Positions 1 through 9,515 of a stretch of 10,857 nucleotides of DNA are shown here, in pieces; within the stretch, counting starts at the first letter, position 1, and each line of letters opens with the position of its first letter. Source of the DNA: Teratosphaeria epicoccoides (Eukaryota > Ascomycota > Dothideomycetes > Mycosphaerellales > Teratosphaeriaceae); NCBI GenBank assembly GCA_021401465.1, contig JADDMT010000327.1, positions 1 through 10,857 of the forward strand. The letters run 5' to 3'. The translations under genes and the position numbers were made by a program. The notes under the pieces are model-generated. The model was given only the letters and a program-made list of their open reading frames with translations. It searched no databases and was not told the DNA's origin.

Positions 1-128
1 ACCCTAACCCTAACCCTAACCCTAACCCTAACCCTAACCCTAACCCTAACCCTAACCCTAACCCTAACCCTAACCCTAACCCTAACCCTAACCCTAACCC
101 TAACCCTAACCCTAACCCTAACCCCTAA
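1..128. repeat. Telomere repeat tract (CCCTAA)n
   Basis: Positions 1-120 are 20 perfect ACCCTA units with no variant. The tract ends in a slightly altered ACCCCTAA before unique sequence begins at about 129. The C-rich strand reads 5' to 3' from the window start, as expected at the left end of a chromosome, so this is a true chromosome end and not an interstitial tract. TTAGGG-type repeats are shared by most filamentous fungi and by animals, so the repeat alone does not fix the lineage. Confidence 0.98.
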
Positions 129-158
129 AAGTAAATCCTCTAGCCCCGCCTCGATTCC

Positions 159-333
159 GATGAATCTCATGAAGACTAGGAGGACGAGTTACCATGCAAG
201 AAGGCTAAGGGCAACTCTAGTTAGCCGCTTAGCACCCTGTCAGATCGTAGCAAAATGTGCTAAACGGCTAACTAGAGTTACCCTTAGCCTTCTTGCATAG
301 TGACTCGTCCTCCTAGTCTTCATGAGATTCATC
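159..333. repeat. Long inverted repeat (77-bp arms) next to the telomere
   Basis: The left arm (159-235) is the reverse complement of the right arm (257-333), with a 21-nt loop (236-256). I count four mismatches across 77 pairs. All four are transitions, and three are CpA/TpA differences, matching the mutation bias of the whole window. Pairing stops sharply at both outer ends, so the boundaries are real. It could be a foldback (MITE-like) element, the inverted terminus of a larger transposon, or a subtelomeric hairpin. No gene was seen in it. It begins only about 30 bp from the telomere tract. Confidence 0.93.
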
Positions 334-394
334 AATGCCATGCGCTCTATTAGTTGAGGCTAGAGCTAGCGACAGACCGCATAAACTATCTACC

Positions 395-810
395 CTAGCC
401 GCGTTCAAAAGTGCTAGTAGTATACCTATAGCACCTTACTCTACCTGCTGTCGCCAGATCCGCGAGATAGGGTAACAGCACACTCGACCTAGCTATAACT
501 AAAAGTGCCGGTAGTATACCCGTAGCATCTCCTTCTATCTGCCGTCGTTAGATCCGCTAGATAGGGCGACAGCATACTCGGCCTAGCCGCGACTAAAAGT
601 GCTAGCAGTATACCTGTAGCATTTCCTTCTATCTGCTACTAGTATTTCTGCGAGATAGGGTAACAGCACATTTGACCTAGCTGCGACTAAAGGTGCTAGT
701 AGTATACCTGTAGCATCTCCTTCTATCTGCCGCTAGTATTTCCGCGAGATAGGGCAACAGCACACTTGACCTGACCGCGATCAAAAGTGCTAGTAGTATA
801 CCCGTAGCAC
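395..810. repeat. 94-bp tandem repeat, about 4.3 copies
   Basis: The marker GTGCTAGTAGTATAC, or a close variant, starts at 411, 505, 599, 693 and 787, which is exactly 94 bp apart each time. The fifth copy stops after about 24 bp. Each unit also carries a CCGCGAGATAGGG-like block and a CAGCACAC-like block. Copies differ mainly by C/T and G/A changes: 505 keeps CCGG and 599 keeps AGCAG where others have TAG. No open frame spans the array. The GTATAC-centred motif recurs in the gene spacers near 4952, 5147, 5250 and 9714, so this looks like a subterminal repeat array of a mobile element; that role is inferred. Confidence 0.93.
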
Positions 811-1064
811 TATAAGGCGTCTCTTATAATTTACCGCTAGTAGTTTTATCACAATGTCCGCAGGTCTAGGGCTAGCATTTAACCTGCTAGTAGTATGCTT
901 CTAGTACCCTCGACTACTTCTTACGTACATCTAGCATCCTGACCCTCGCTCTTATTCTTCTAGTTAGTCAAACTAGTAGCGCTAGTTACAGAAGTATTGC
1001 TTACGCTAGGGCTTGCGGCGTGCTACCTTTATCAAGCTTACTAGTATGGCATTCGTTATGCATG
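811..1064. other. Noncoding stretch downstream of the transposase gene
   Basis: I see no gene here. It lies between the end of the 94-bp array and the predicted stop of the minus-strand transposase, so it should hold that gene's 3' untranslated region. One further GCTAGTAGTATGC copy of the array motif lies near 888-900. Confidence 0.6.
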
Positions 1065-4000
1065 TTATAATCGTTTGCGTTTGTTTCTCCTTAATTAGTC
1101 CTAAGTAGAGCTACTAGCGACGCCACGCTTAAGCGATAGCAGCCCTTCCTTGCAAGTAGCCGCAATATCGCGCTCCTTAGCTGTATTCAGGCAATGTAGC
1201 TTATGTTTAGTTACTACCTTAGACTCTTGTTCCTCCTAGTCCGTATTATATATAAAGTTATAGGTCTTAAAGTTAGCAGTGTTATTAATGTACATGTTAC
1301 ATTAGCTAGAGGTGTCATATTCGTCTGTTAGCATAACGTAGATGCTATAGTAGACGCTAGTAAGCCCGTAGATGCGGCGACCTTGTAGAGTACCTTCCTA
1401 TAGGCCGGAACGTATCGCTATAATTACTGTTATGCTATGAACATCGTCTGCTCTTCTAGCCGGATCCTTCGGCTAGAACAGGTCTACGAACATACCTATG
1501 TAGGTCAGACGTTTATTATGTGCTAGTATTATGTAGTTATAGCTGTCTACTATGACGCGCGATTTCTTGTCTTAGAAGGTTATAACATATAACAGGCGAG
1601 CAGGCAGCCGGCCCTTAAAGGTAACTACTAGGTCGATTTATCCATTAACGCTAGCAGTCTTGTCTGCAACTAGCGGCACTTCGTACTCCTAGACCTAGAG
1701 CTAGTCGTTACGGCGATTGTCCTAGATTCCTTGCTAGTTTAGTGTACATCTAACGACATCCGGCTTAGTTACAGATGGATTGTTAGGATCCTTATGATGC
1801 ATCTTCTAGTACCGTATACTAGCATAGAAAGATACCTCTAAATCGTCGACCTAATCTAGTCTTCCCTCGATCCTGTCAGGATCAAGACTCATTGTATTTG
1901 ACGTCGATGTTGTATTAGACGACGCCTAGTACTCTCTAACAAACACTGTAGCAGCATAACGGAAGTAAGGCCCTACCTCTAGCCCTATGTGTGCTACTAC
2001 ATTACTAACTGTCCTCTATATGTCTCTACCTAGTAACGACTAGCTAGATCTTAGCCTTCGCTAGCTAAGGAAGACTTCGACATCCTTCTGCTCTATCGGC
2101 TAAGGTACTTCGCGCTCCTAAGCCTCTTAACGTTTAGCCTTAGTCTGCTACTAGAACGTTAGGCTAGTATCAAAGAATGTAAGCATAGTAATCTTTCGCT
2201 AGAAGTGCTCCATAATTTAGTCCTCCTATCTATTCTTCTTGTTAGTCAATTTAAATAGCTTCTTAATGTATTCGACATGCTTGTGTTCGAAGTAGCTAGT
2301 GTCGAGGTCTAGCGCGTTACTAAAGAGCTGTATCATGTCCACGTAGTGTGTAAGGGCATGAAACTTAGGAAAATTGAAGTGCCCTTGCAGTTTACACACA
2401 TTGTCTACTATCTTAGGCTCCTCTACTCGCTCTGTCTGCGCTTTGTTCTTTCTTAGCTCTCCTTTGCTTATGCGGTACTCCCTAAACTCTTCTTTATACT
2501 AGTTGCATTAGAACAGGGCGAGGACTATAAACTAGAGCGTTTCGCTATCATGTAAAGGATATTACGCCAAATAAGAGAAGTCTACTATCGCCCGTAAGAA
2601 CTAGATGGCGCTATGTGCCTTAGCCTCTTCTAATAGTAGCACGAAGACTAGGAGTAACTATCGTAGCACACTCTTCTGTTCCTAGCCTGTCTATTAGCTT
2701 ACTGCGGACATTTGGCTAAACACCTAGAGGTTCCTAAATGCAGGCACTGCCGCGAAACGACAGTCGATAATGACATCTAGTTAATGATCTATAACAGTCT
2801 TGCCTTTGTTACTCTTTCTTGCTACTTTATGCTAACTCTCGGCTTGTAGGAGTACTACTCTAGCTTGCTTCGAAGACAGAGGTAGTCGACTCTTAAGCAA
2901 ATCTTGCGTCTAATCTATGACGTACATTAATACGCCCTTAAAGAGTTAGTAGAGCACGTCTACTATTAGCGTCTTGTAGATATTTAGGCTAGGGTACCTA
3001 AATACGAAGTTTAGTAGGTCGTGCACGTAGCTGCCCTAGTCCTTCTTCGCTGCTCGCTAGAGCATGATTTGTATTTGCATGTCCTTATGTGTCCGCTATA
3101 GCGTAACCGCTTTAAGGTCTTCGCGTTTTTCTAGATCGATTGTACATATTATGTAGTAGCAGTTATTCTTCACGCCTGTGATTATTACCTGTTCTTAGTA
3201 GTCGCTTACGTATACCGCGATATTTAGGAAACATCGCTATGTCTTGCTATCTGCATATAAGACGTTAAGGCCCTTGCCCGCGGCGAGCTTAGTAATAGGG
3301 TCGAACATTGTCTTCATGTAGCGATAGTATAGCTCGTCCCTAATGCTTCCTTTTCCGCCTTTAACTACTAGTAGCATCGCTAGGAGCACGCTGCCTAGTC
3401 GATAGTTAGAGTTACGAACTGATCTAGGTAGGTTGCTAATCGTCAAGTATACTAGCCATGCGATTAGGTTACCTTGATGATTAGTAACCTGTGTCTTGTT
3501 ACTAGCAAGAATTAGTGGCACAATTGTCACTCTGTCTATTCTAAGCTCTTTCTGTTTGTCCTACTACTAGTCTGTAGAGGCCATGTCCTAATAGATCCGC
3601 CTAGGCGGGTCATCTAGAGTCTCAAGGTAATAAGGCGCGTACACAAGATCATTCCTGAAACCCTTGTGCCCTATAAGAAAGCGCATAACGTCTTCGACTT
3701 TCCGGTGCCTTAGAGGCACCGTCTTGACACTAGAGGTCGACTGTAGAGATTCTAATTCGATGTTCGTAATACTCTACTTTGTAATGAATAGTAGTTAGTA
3801 GGCACTTACTTCTCGGATCTTGTCCTTAAGCTCTACGCCTGACTAAAAGCTAAGCTTTTCGTGGATCTTCTGTAGCTAGGGATTCTTGAATAACCGATCG
3901 ATGGCGTTACTCGAAATTCCTTCGTGTAAGAGCTAGTATGCGAATGCTACATCTACATTACTTTAGAAGAAGGTACAGCCCTATTCGTTAAGTTCCTTAT

Positions 4001-4701
4001 CTGTCTGTTTGTTAGACCTAGTCAAGGTTATTACTAACTCGGTAGGATTGCGGCTCAACGTACACTTTGATTAGCCTGCCTGCTATGAGACTACTTACGC
4101 TAAAAGGTGTCCGCTTGTATAGTTGCTCGCGTCTAGCAGATAACAGCCTACTAGCACGCATATAGATTAAAGCTAAGCTGTGCTCGCTCGTGACGCCATG
4201 TAGCCTACCTGCTTGGCTGCTATTCGTGTCTCTATATCGTCTATCTAGAGATGTGGCGTCTCTTGTAAATGCTGCTAGGTCGTCGTAGAGACTAAGTGCG
4301 TCGATGTTACTACTGTCATTGTCGATTGCCCTAGCTGTCGCTACTATCTCCTTCTCTTGCATGTGAGCCTCATTAAACACAGGCTCGACGACTATGACTA
4401 GTTCCTCATTTGCAACATACTGCCTATCTACTCCCGTAGCGTCGTCGACTAATGTCCCCTCCTTATAGGCGAGGACATCGTCTGCTAATTAAGTTTCGAC
4501 TCTGTTATTTAAGTCTAAGGAGATGTTCGAATCTGACGCGTATTTCTCGTCGGGTCTAAGATCCATAGTACTCTAATTAATGAAGTGCTGAAACTTCGCC
4601 GCCATGTAGGTAGGAACATGCTAGGCATGACTACTATGACCTTTTAATGCCTTGCCGTAGCCTGTATAGTATAGTATGCGCTATGAAGCCATTATTGACA
4701 T
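1065..4701 (-). pseudogene. Plavaka-type (CMC superfamily) DDE transposase, inactivated by RIP-like mutation
   Basis: Reading through TAG/TAA as mutated Gln or Trp codons gives a nearly complete transposase of roughly 1,190 codons, from a likely ATG at 4699-4701 to TAA at 1065-1067 after a basic NKRKRL tail. Landmarks in order: an N-terminal C2H2-like finger (4618-4668) whose two Cys codons now read Tyr (TAT, TAC); a GISSNAIDRLF block (about 3880-3915); TD-WWW-DKQ with all three Trp codons now TAG (3561-3569); ILASNKTQ (originally Asp) and VYLTISNLPRSVR (originally Gly), the most family-typical stretch, at about 3420-3520; a D-x-L-(H/Y)-Q-L-x-K-G motif (about 2934-2963); PKFHALTHY (about 2345-2370); and the downstream Glu of FEHKH (2286-2288). 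These match Plavaka transposases, which cut and paste DNA. One frame runs unbroken by indels from about 4004 to 1065. The first exon (4701 to about 4066) joins it through a probable intron or a frameshift. Dozens of nonsense codons make it non-functional. The family call is firm; the exact start and the 4005-4065 junction are not. Confidence 0.92.
4005..4065 (-). other. Candidate intron (or frameshift) in the transposase gene
   Basis: The N-terminal frame and the main transposase frame are out of register here. A phase-0 intron restores the frame: donor GTGTAC at 4065, branch-like GTCTAAC, and acceptor AACAG ending at 4005 (61 nt). The donor is weak, possibly GTGTGC before mutation. A shorter GTTAGT donor at 4038 would also fit the frame but leaves only 34 nt. 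A simple indel is the alternative explanation. Confidence 0.4.
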
Positions 4702-4951
4702 AGTGTGTTATAAAGGCTACGGCGCTTATAGACGCGTCAATTACTATAAACACCTAGACCCTAAGCCCTTAGTCATGTCGATACTTACTGTAAAGGTGCG
4801 CGTGCTACGCGGGTAGCTAATTGCTACTCGGACGGTTTATCATGTTAGCTAGCCGTGCGTGTGTAGGGTTAGTGTTTAGGTTAATAGAAGAATCGAGTGT
4901 TATTAGAGTATAGTAGTAAAGGAGGGCCTAGAGTAGACGAAAATGGATGTG

Positions 4952-5166
4952 CTAGTAGTATACTAGCGGCAGTTATTATTAGCTAACTCGTTCTGTCGAT
5001 CGCAGGCAGTACGAGCGCGATTTTAGCCAGGAATCCTAAATTTCGAGTAGTTTCATATATAAATCTAAAGTGTATAGTATTCATATGCGTGAAGTCATAC
5101 CCTGTATTACTAGCGGCTTAGATGTGTAGCGTAGACATAGTAGGAGTGCCGCTAGTATACTACTAG
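4952..5166. repeat. Inverted pair of a 20-bp motif
   Basis: CTAGTAGTATACTAGCGGCA at 4952-4971 is exactly repeated as its reverse complement at 5147-5166, with 175 bp between the copies. Each copy is itself half-palindromic around GTATAC. Undoing the CpA/TpA changes (CCAG to CTAG, CTGG to CTAG) would make the motif a longer palindrome of the half-site GTGCCGCCAGTA. This looks like a protein-binding site, but that is inferred. Confidence 0.8.
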
Positions 5167-5247
5167 TAGTCATTGTCTGTTAATTGTAAGGGTTTAAAAC
5201 GTGTAGTAGCGATCTATAGGTCGGACCTTGACGTAGTAGCGGTAGAC

Positions 5248-5290
5248 GTACTACTAGTATACTACTATGTACTACTAGTATACTACTAGC
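5248..5290. repeat. Two tandem copies of a 21-bp palindromic motif
   Basis: GTACTACTAGTATACTACT starts at 5248 and again at 5269, a period of 21 bp. The second copy ends in CTAGC, giving a stretch that is almost its own reverse complement around GTATAC. It is the same motif family as in the 94-bp array and the 4952/5147 pair. Confidence 0.75.
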
Positions 5291-5930
5291 ATTTAGTAGT
5301 CGTCGAGTACATACGAACAGACGAGATGATTAGTGTTATGCATATACTCTATCAGATAAGGCGCTTGTGTAGTCACTATCTAAAACGATACTACTCGCGC
5401 ACGACTACTAGCATTACTCTATTACAAGATTGCAGTCAAACCCTAATCAATCTGTCATCTCGCGCTAGCCTACGTAGCCCGCACGATCCTATGCCTCTCT
5501 ACTTGCCCCGATCCTTGCGCATGATATTAATGAAGTCATTACTAGTCTGCTAACAGTTCATAGTCTATTCTCTAAATTAGCTCTATGGCGCAACCTAGTA
5601 AAATCTTATTGCCTCCATGAATCGCGCTAACTACATTAATCTAGTACGACTAACCCTGCTACAGGCTTGCCTAGTCGACTGCTGTTTGAAGTTGTCATCT
5701 AGTATTGTGATAGCGTTAGCAGGTACAAGAGTTACGCTACTCTCAATTTTGTTCACGGTCGATATAAGCAACTAAGGGTCGTCTTAGTAGCCTTTAACAA
5801 TAGGATTAGTAGTCACAAAGTCCTCTACAATCATGGCCTTATCTTTCGACCCGTAATCTAGCCTGATGAACCTAGCTATCTTGTTAAATCTGCCTAGGAT
5901 GTAACTATTCTCTACTGCCTACTAGAGATA

Positions 5931-5980
5931 CTAGTCAAAGTTAGTACCTATTAGGCAAGGAAACAGTTAAAGATACTTAC
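5931..5980 (-). other. Intron in the helicase gene (50 nt)
   Basis: The minus strand reads GTAAGT at the donor, a perfect TACTAAC branch site, and TTTGACTAG at the acceptor. Removing these 50 nt joins the KHVVVAYKPINVALVKL frame to the YLQQAVENSYILGRF frame, which leads straight into helicase motifs V and VI. This explains the only register change in the C-terminal half, so no frameshift is needed there. The acceptor TAG may have been CAG. Confidence 0.85.
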
Positions 5981-8373
5981 TAGCTTTACTAACGCTACAT
6001 TTATTGGCTTGTACGCGACTACGACGTGTTTGCGCGGCTTACTAAACGTATTCGTCTAGCTCCTTACACCGCGCAGGATCTCTAGGAGCTGTTACATCGC
6101 TAGCATTTAATAGATCTCGTCTATATAGTGCTACACACGACTCCGCTTCCCCTGCTTCAGGATCTGCTCTACGGCTTAGCCAGAGTACATAGTATCCTTC
6201 TACTCGTCCTTGTTATATAACATTTTGGCCATGAGTTCTGCGTCGAGTCGGCACTACTTGTGTAGACAAGGAAACAAGCCTAGAACGCGCCAAACATGTA
6301 CCTATGTAAAGAAGGATAGTAGCTTCTTCCCTTGCCTTAATCCTTGTCGAACACACTCGAGGTAATATGTTCGCAGACCTTAGTAGTTCGCCTGATTAGC
6401 GTTATTGTCGTCCTAATCTTTAACATTGCTATCGCGAACGTAGCCCTAGCTATCCTCCTAGAGGTCCTCAGGGATTAGTGTGCTAATGTCGAATGTAGCA
6501 TAGGGTAGTATCTCTGTGCCTAGGTACCCCTTCTCGTTAACACTCTTCATAGGTTGCCAGATAAAGGAGTTGCCATATGTGATCATAAATGAACGCAGCT
6601 AAGGCGCGACAACATTAAGATGTAGTTGCTACGACTTCTTGAGGGCTCTAAGCTCCGCCTCTAGATCGTCCTTCTTAGCCTCGTTAAATGACCCGATCTT
6701 TTTCGCGACTAGATCTAACTAGTAGATAGCCTCTGTTTTACTAAGCAGACTAGAATCCTCTACGAACTTCTTCGTCTTAGGTTTAAAGTCCTTCCTCTAC
6801 TACTACGCCTTGCTAATAGCGAATCCCTTCTAATTAGACTCCTTGGACATAGAAAGCAGCGATTAGCTCGTGTTGTCCTCCTTCTTGCCTATCTTGAAGA
6901 ATCGGCTAAACGCATACTACATGATTAGCCGTAGATTCCTAATATGCCTATACGGAGTAGCACTTAGGCTAACTACACATAGTTTACTAGGCAGTCTGGC
7001 GATGTTTAGCTAGGTAGTTTCTGCGCCTCTCGACTCGTAGAACTCATCGAATAGAACTAAGGACCAAATAGAGCGTAATAGTTTCACGGAAAATCTAGCT
7101 ACCCTTTCCTTCTAATCCTATCGGCTAGCATTACGCCAAGCGATTAAACTAATGTATGACTTCTAGGTAATGACAGTCTATTCGGCAAGCTACAATCAGA
7201 CTTTCTTATTAGTGCTTAACGTAGTTAAGAGTTTATGTACTATTAGCTCGAAGTCGTCTTTGTCCTATAACGCTAGTTCTTCCTCAGACAGACAGGCTTC
7301 TAGTTCATCACGTTTTAGCTAGTCCTTGTCGCGAACAGCCTCAGCCTAGCTGTTATAGACACTAAAATCCTCTAGTGCCTGCTTGAATGTATCAGATTAT
7401 ATGACTACAATTTTGATGAAGCCCTTCTTAAGGAACTTTTTGCAGTCGTTAATCTACTACTTAATGACAGGCGTGACGACGAGAGTAAGCCCTAGCCTAA
7501 CGCGAGGCTTGCCTCCTACTAGCCGGGTAAGGTTGCTGTATAGGTTAGTGTCTAGGTCTACAAGTGCCTGTAGCTTATTACTGTCTAATTCGTCCTATAC
7601 CTCGTAGTCTGTAACATTAGGATAGTAGTACTATGCATGCTTCTAACTGTAGATAACATCCTAACCTATACAAGTCTTCCTAAACCCCATAGTAGTAGTA
7701 ATAATGACTAGCGGCAAACCTCTCGCTAGACGCTACAAGGCCTAGGCGGAGTTTAAGAACTATAGTGCCTGTCAGGGAAACTTCATCGACTAATCCTTGC
7801 TCTTTACACTTGACTTAGGATGCTACTCATTAGGATCGAAGCGATTATATGCACAGGCCGCTTTCTACATGTCATCCGACAAGTGAAGGTCTTCTGCGGT
7901 CTCGTCCTAGTCGCTACCAGGAATCCCTGCAGCGTGACTAAGCCACAGAGAACGCCTCTAATTACTACTAATCGTGATGCTTAGGCTTTTAGGTATATCC
8001 TCTCGTTTAGGGTCGTTTGCGGGATTCTATACGACTATGTCTAGATAGGCTGTCTGCTGCTTAACTAACGTAATAGCGACATCGGCGCCCTCTAGTAACT
8101 CCTAAGGAGAGGTAGCATGCCGCCGAGTAGGGGTAGGCGTGCGAGAGTATGATATAGGCGGAGGCTTGGCAGTAGCGCTAGGATCTACTACTGCCATACT
8201 ACTAGCAACCCCGCTAGTCTTACTATACTCCTCCTGTTAAAGACGTTACGCTATCTACGCGTCTGTTTTAGTAATTATGTCAGATTCGAAGCTAACATAG
8301 CGCGATTAGTTCTTAACAGCTAGATCATATATGTCTAGCTTGAATTCGCGCGTAGTAGGCAGAGCGCTATAAC

Positions 8374-8422
8374 CTGCGAAACGTTAGCATCTAATTACAG
8401 GTTAATCGTTATATAAACGCAC
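8374..8422 (-). other. Intron in the helicase gene (49 nt)
   Basis: The minus strand has a GTGCGT donor, a TGCTAAC branch-like site and a TTTCGCAG acceptor, with the same branch-to-acceptor spacing as the other helicase intron. Removal joins the upstream frame (ending SITPCYRC) in register to YSALPTTREFKLDIYDLAV, which then stays open, apart from RIP-type stops, to the helicase core. The GTGCGT donor is less canonical than GTAAGT, so the exact edges are less certain. Confidence 0.7.
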
Positions 8423-9515
8423 ATCTGTAACAAGGCGTAATCGACTACATAAGTCTGTCGTCACCCTTGTACTTAGCCGTGAAGACTGCGATTAGATAAG
8501 CGCCGCTATAATCAGGCATAGCCGCATGCAATTGCCTTAACGCGCCGATTAACATGACGTCCGATTCCCCCTCACGCTGCTATGACAAATCTCTAGTTAC
8601 TGTAAACTAGTAGCAAGAACAGTGTTTGTCAGTTGTCTATTATTCTGCGACTATGCGCGGTTCGAGACAGTTAGAGTTTAAATTCCGCATCAGGCTAATT
8701 TCGAGAGGCACCGCATTTAGAAGCAGCCTTAACTAGTCCTTAGTGTAGCCGACTATATACAGGTAGATGCTAACTTCAAGGAAAGATAGTTTCTAGACAT
8801 GCTCTATGTCGCGTATTTCTACATCTTGATCTAACTAACTAGTATTAGTGCTAGCCTTCGAGAATGCGAACTCCTTAAACATCTTGTTCGGTGTCTATGC
8901 TAAAGCCTATAAGTCATGCGAAAAAGTACGCTTTAATCCTACTAATTTAGTCGATAGTATGAAAGAGCGCGTATTAGCTGCTATGCCTAGAGCGACAGAG
9001 CCCTCCTTAGTATAGTCTTTTTTCTTTTTCACTATGTCCTTAGCTACGCTAGCAATGTACTACTATAATGCCGACCAAAACTTGCTCTTGCCGACTCCTA
9101 CAGGCAGCTAATCGTAGTCGCTGTCGAGACTAGGGATGTACTACGCCTCTAACGAGCGATCATGTTTGCCCTTAAACAACTTAGCGACCTTAGGATCTTC
9201 ATCATTGCGTAGCCTATCTTCTAGTTTCTTCAGGTTCGCGGATAGAGGGTTTTAGTATCTAAACTAACGCGGGATGTAGGGCTAGCCTTCCCTGTCCTTG
9301 TCGATTAATTCCTCTACCCTTAACACGTTTTGAATGATATTACTCGCGTCCTAAGTGTCTTGAGAGTCCTATCTAAAATACGACGGAGCGAAATTACCTG
9401 CCTACACTATGAAATCCGTTTAGACTAGGCGGTGTTTAAGCTACTCTTTTGTCTAGGTCTCGGGTCTCTGCTAGTTAGCTTGTTAGCGCTTTTAAGAGAC
9501 TATTAAAGCGACTAT

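Larger units (their letters stand above)
4702..5435. other. Spacer between transposase start and helicase end, with palindromic motif copies
   Basis: No gene is supported in this 0.7 kb. It should hold the promoter of the minus-strand transposase and the 3' end of the minus-strand helicase. Its notable content is repeated GTATAC-centred motifs: near 4949-4972, 5146-5169 and twice at 5248-5290. These resemble the marker of the 94-bp array near the telomere. A short plus-strand open frame crossing into the helicase 3' end is a shadow of that gene. Confidence 0.6.
5436..9515 (-). pseudogene. SNF2-family (SF2) helicase/ATPase, inactivated by RIP-like mutation
   Basis: With TAG/TAA read as Gln or Trp and two introns removed, one continuous protein of about 1,325 codons is seen, ending at TGA 5436-5438. 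SNF2 helicase motifs appear in order. Motif I is TTMGF(G)KT (7673-7690), with the Gly before Lys now Arg through GGG to AGG. Motif Ia is LTLVVTP-VIKQW (about 7450-7490; the Trp codon is TAG). Motif II is DEFY in place of the usual DEAH-like box (7037-7048), and motif III is LSATP (6953-6967). In the C-terminal RecA lobe, LLISTVNK(I) then VTLVPAN (about 5705-5772) form motif V, and QACSRVSR (5646-5669) matches the QAxxRxxR motif VI. The long N-terminal part (8423-9515), of unrecognised fold, contains GVGKS (9084-9101). The start is uncertain: ATA codons at 9515 and 9503 look like mutated ATG. Dozens of stops, two of them TGA (7196-7198, 7772-7774), make it dead. SNF2 proteins are ATP-driven DNA translocases; a role helping transposition is only suggested by its position beside a transposase. 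Confidence 0.9.

Noticed and set aside
395..810. CRISPR-like array.
   Set aside because: Whole 94-bp units are repeated with no unique spacers, next to a eukaryotic telomere; it is a plain tandem repeat.
3774..3809. A 36-nt intron in the transposase starting GTAAGT with TACTAAC nearby.
   Set aside because: The branch site would sit only a few bases from the donor, the length is a multiple of three and the frame is open on both readings, so coding sequence is the simpler choice. An intact homologue could reverse this.
5326..5553. A 75-codon plus-strand open frame.
   Set aside because: It overlaps the antisense of the helicase 3' end, shows no motif, and is open by chance in TAG-biased sequence read on the other strand.
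7383..7607. A 74-codon plus-strand open frame.
   Set aside because: It lies wholly antisense to the helicase core between motifs I and Ia/II, whose minus-strand frame is clearly the real one.
1065..9515. A variant genetic code with TAG/TAA read as glutamine.
   Set aside because: TAG also replaces tryptophan (three in a row at 3561-3569), unmutated CAG and CAA codons remain, and other conserved residues show the same C-to-T/G-to-A changes (Pro to Leu, Gly to Ser, Cys to Tyr). Mutation explains all of this better than recoding.
5436..9515. RecQ-type telomere-linked helicase, common at fungal chromosome ends.
   Set aside because: Position and size suggested it, but motifs Ia (TPVIKQW), III (LSATP) and VI (QAxxRxxR) fit the SNF2 group better than RecQ; no RecQ zinc or HRDC-like region was recognised.
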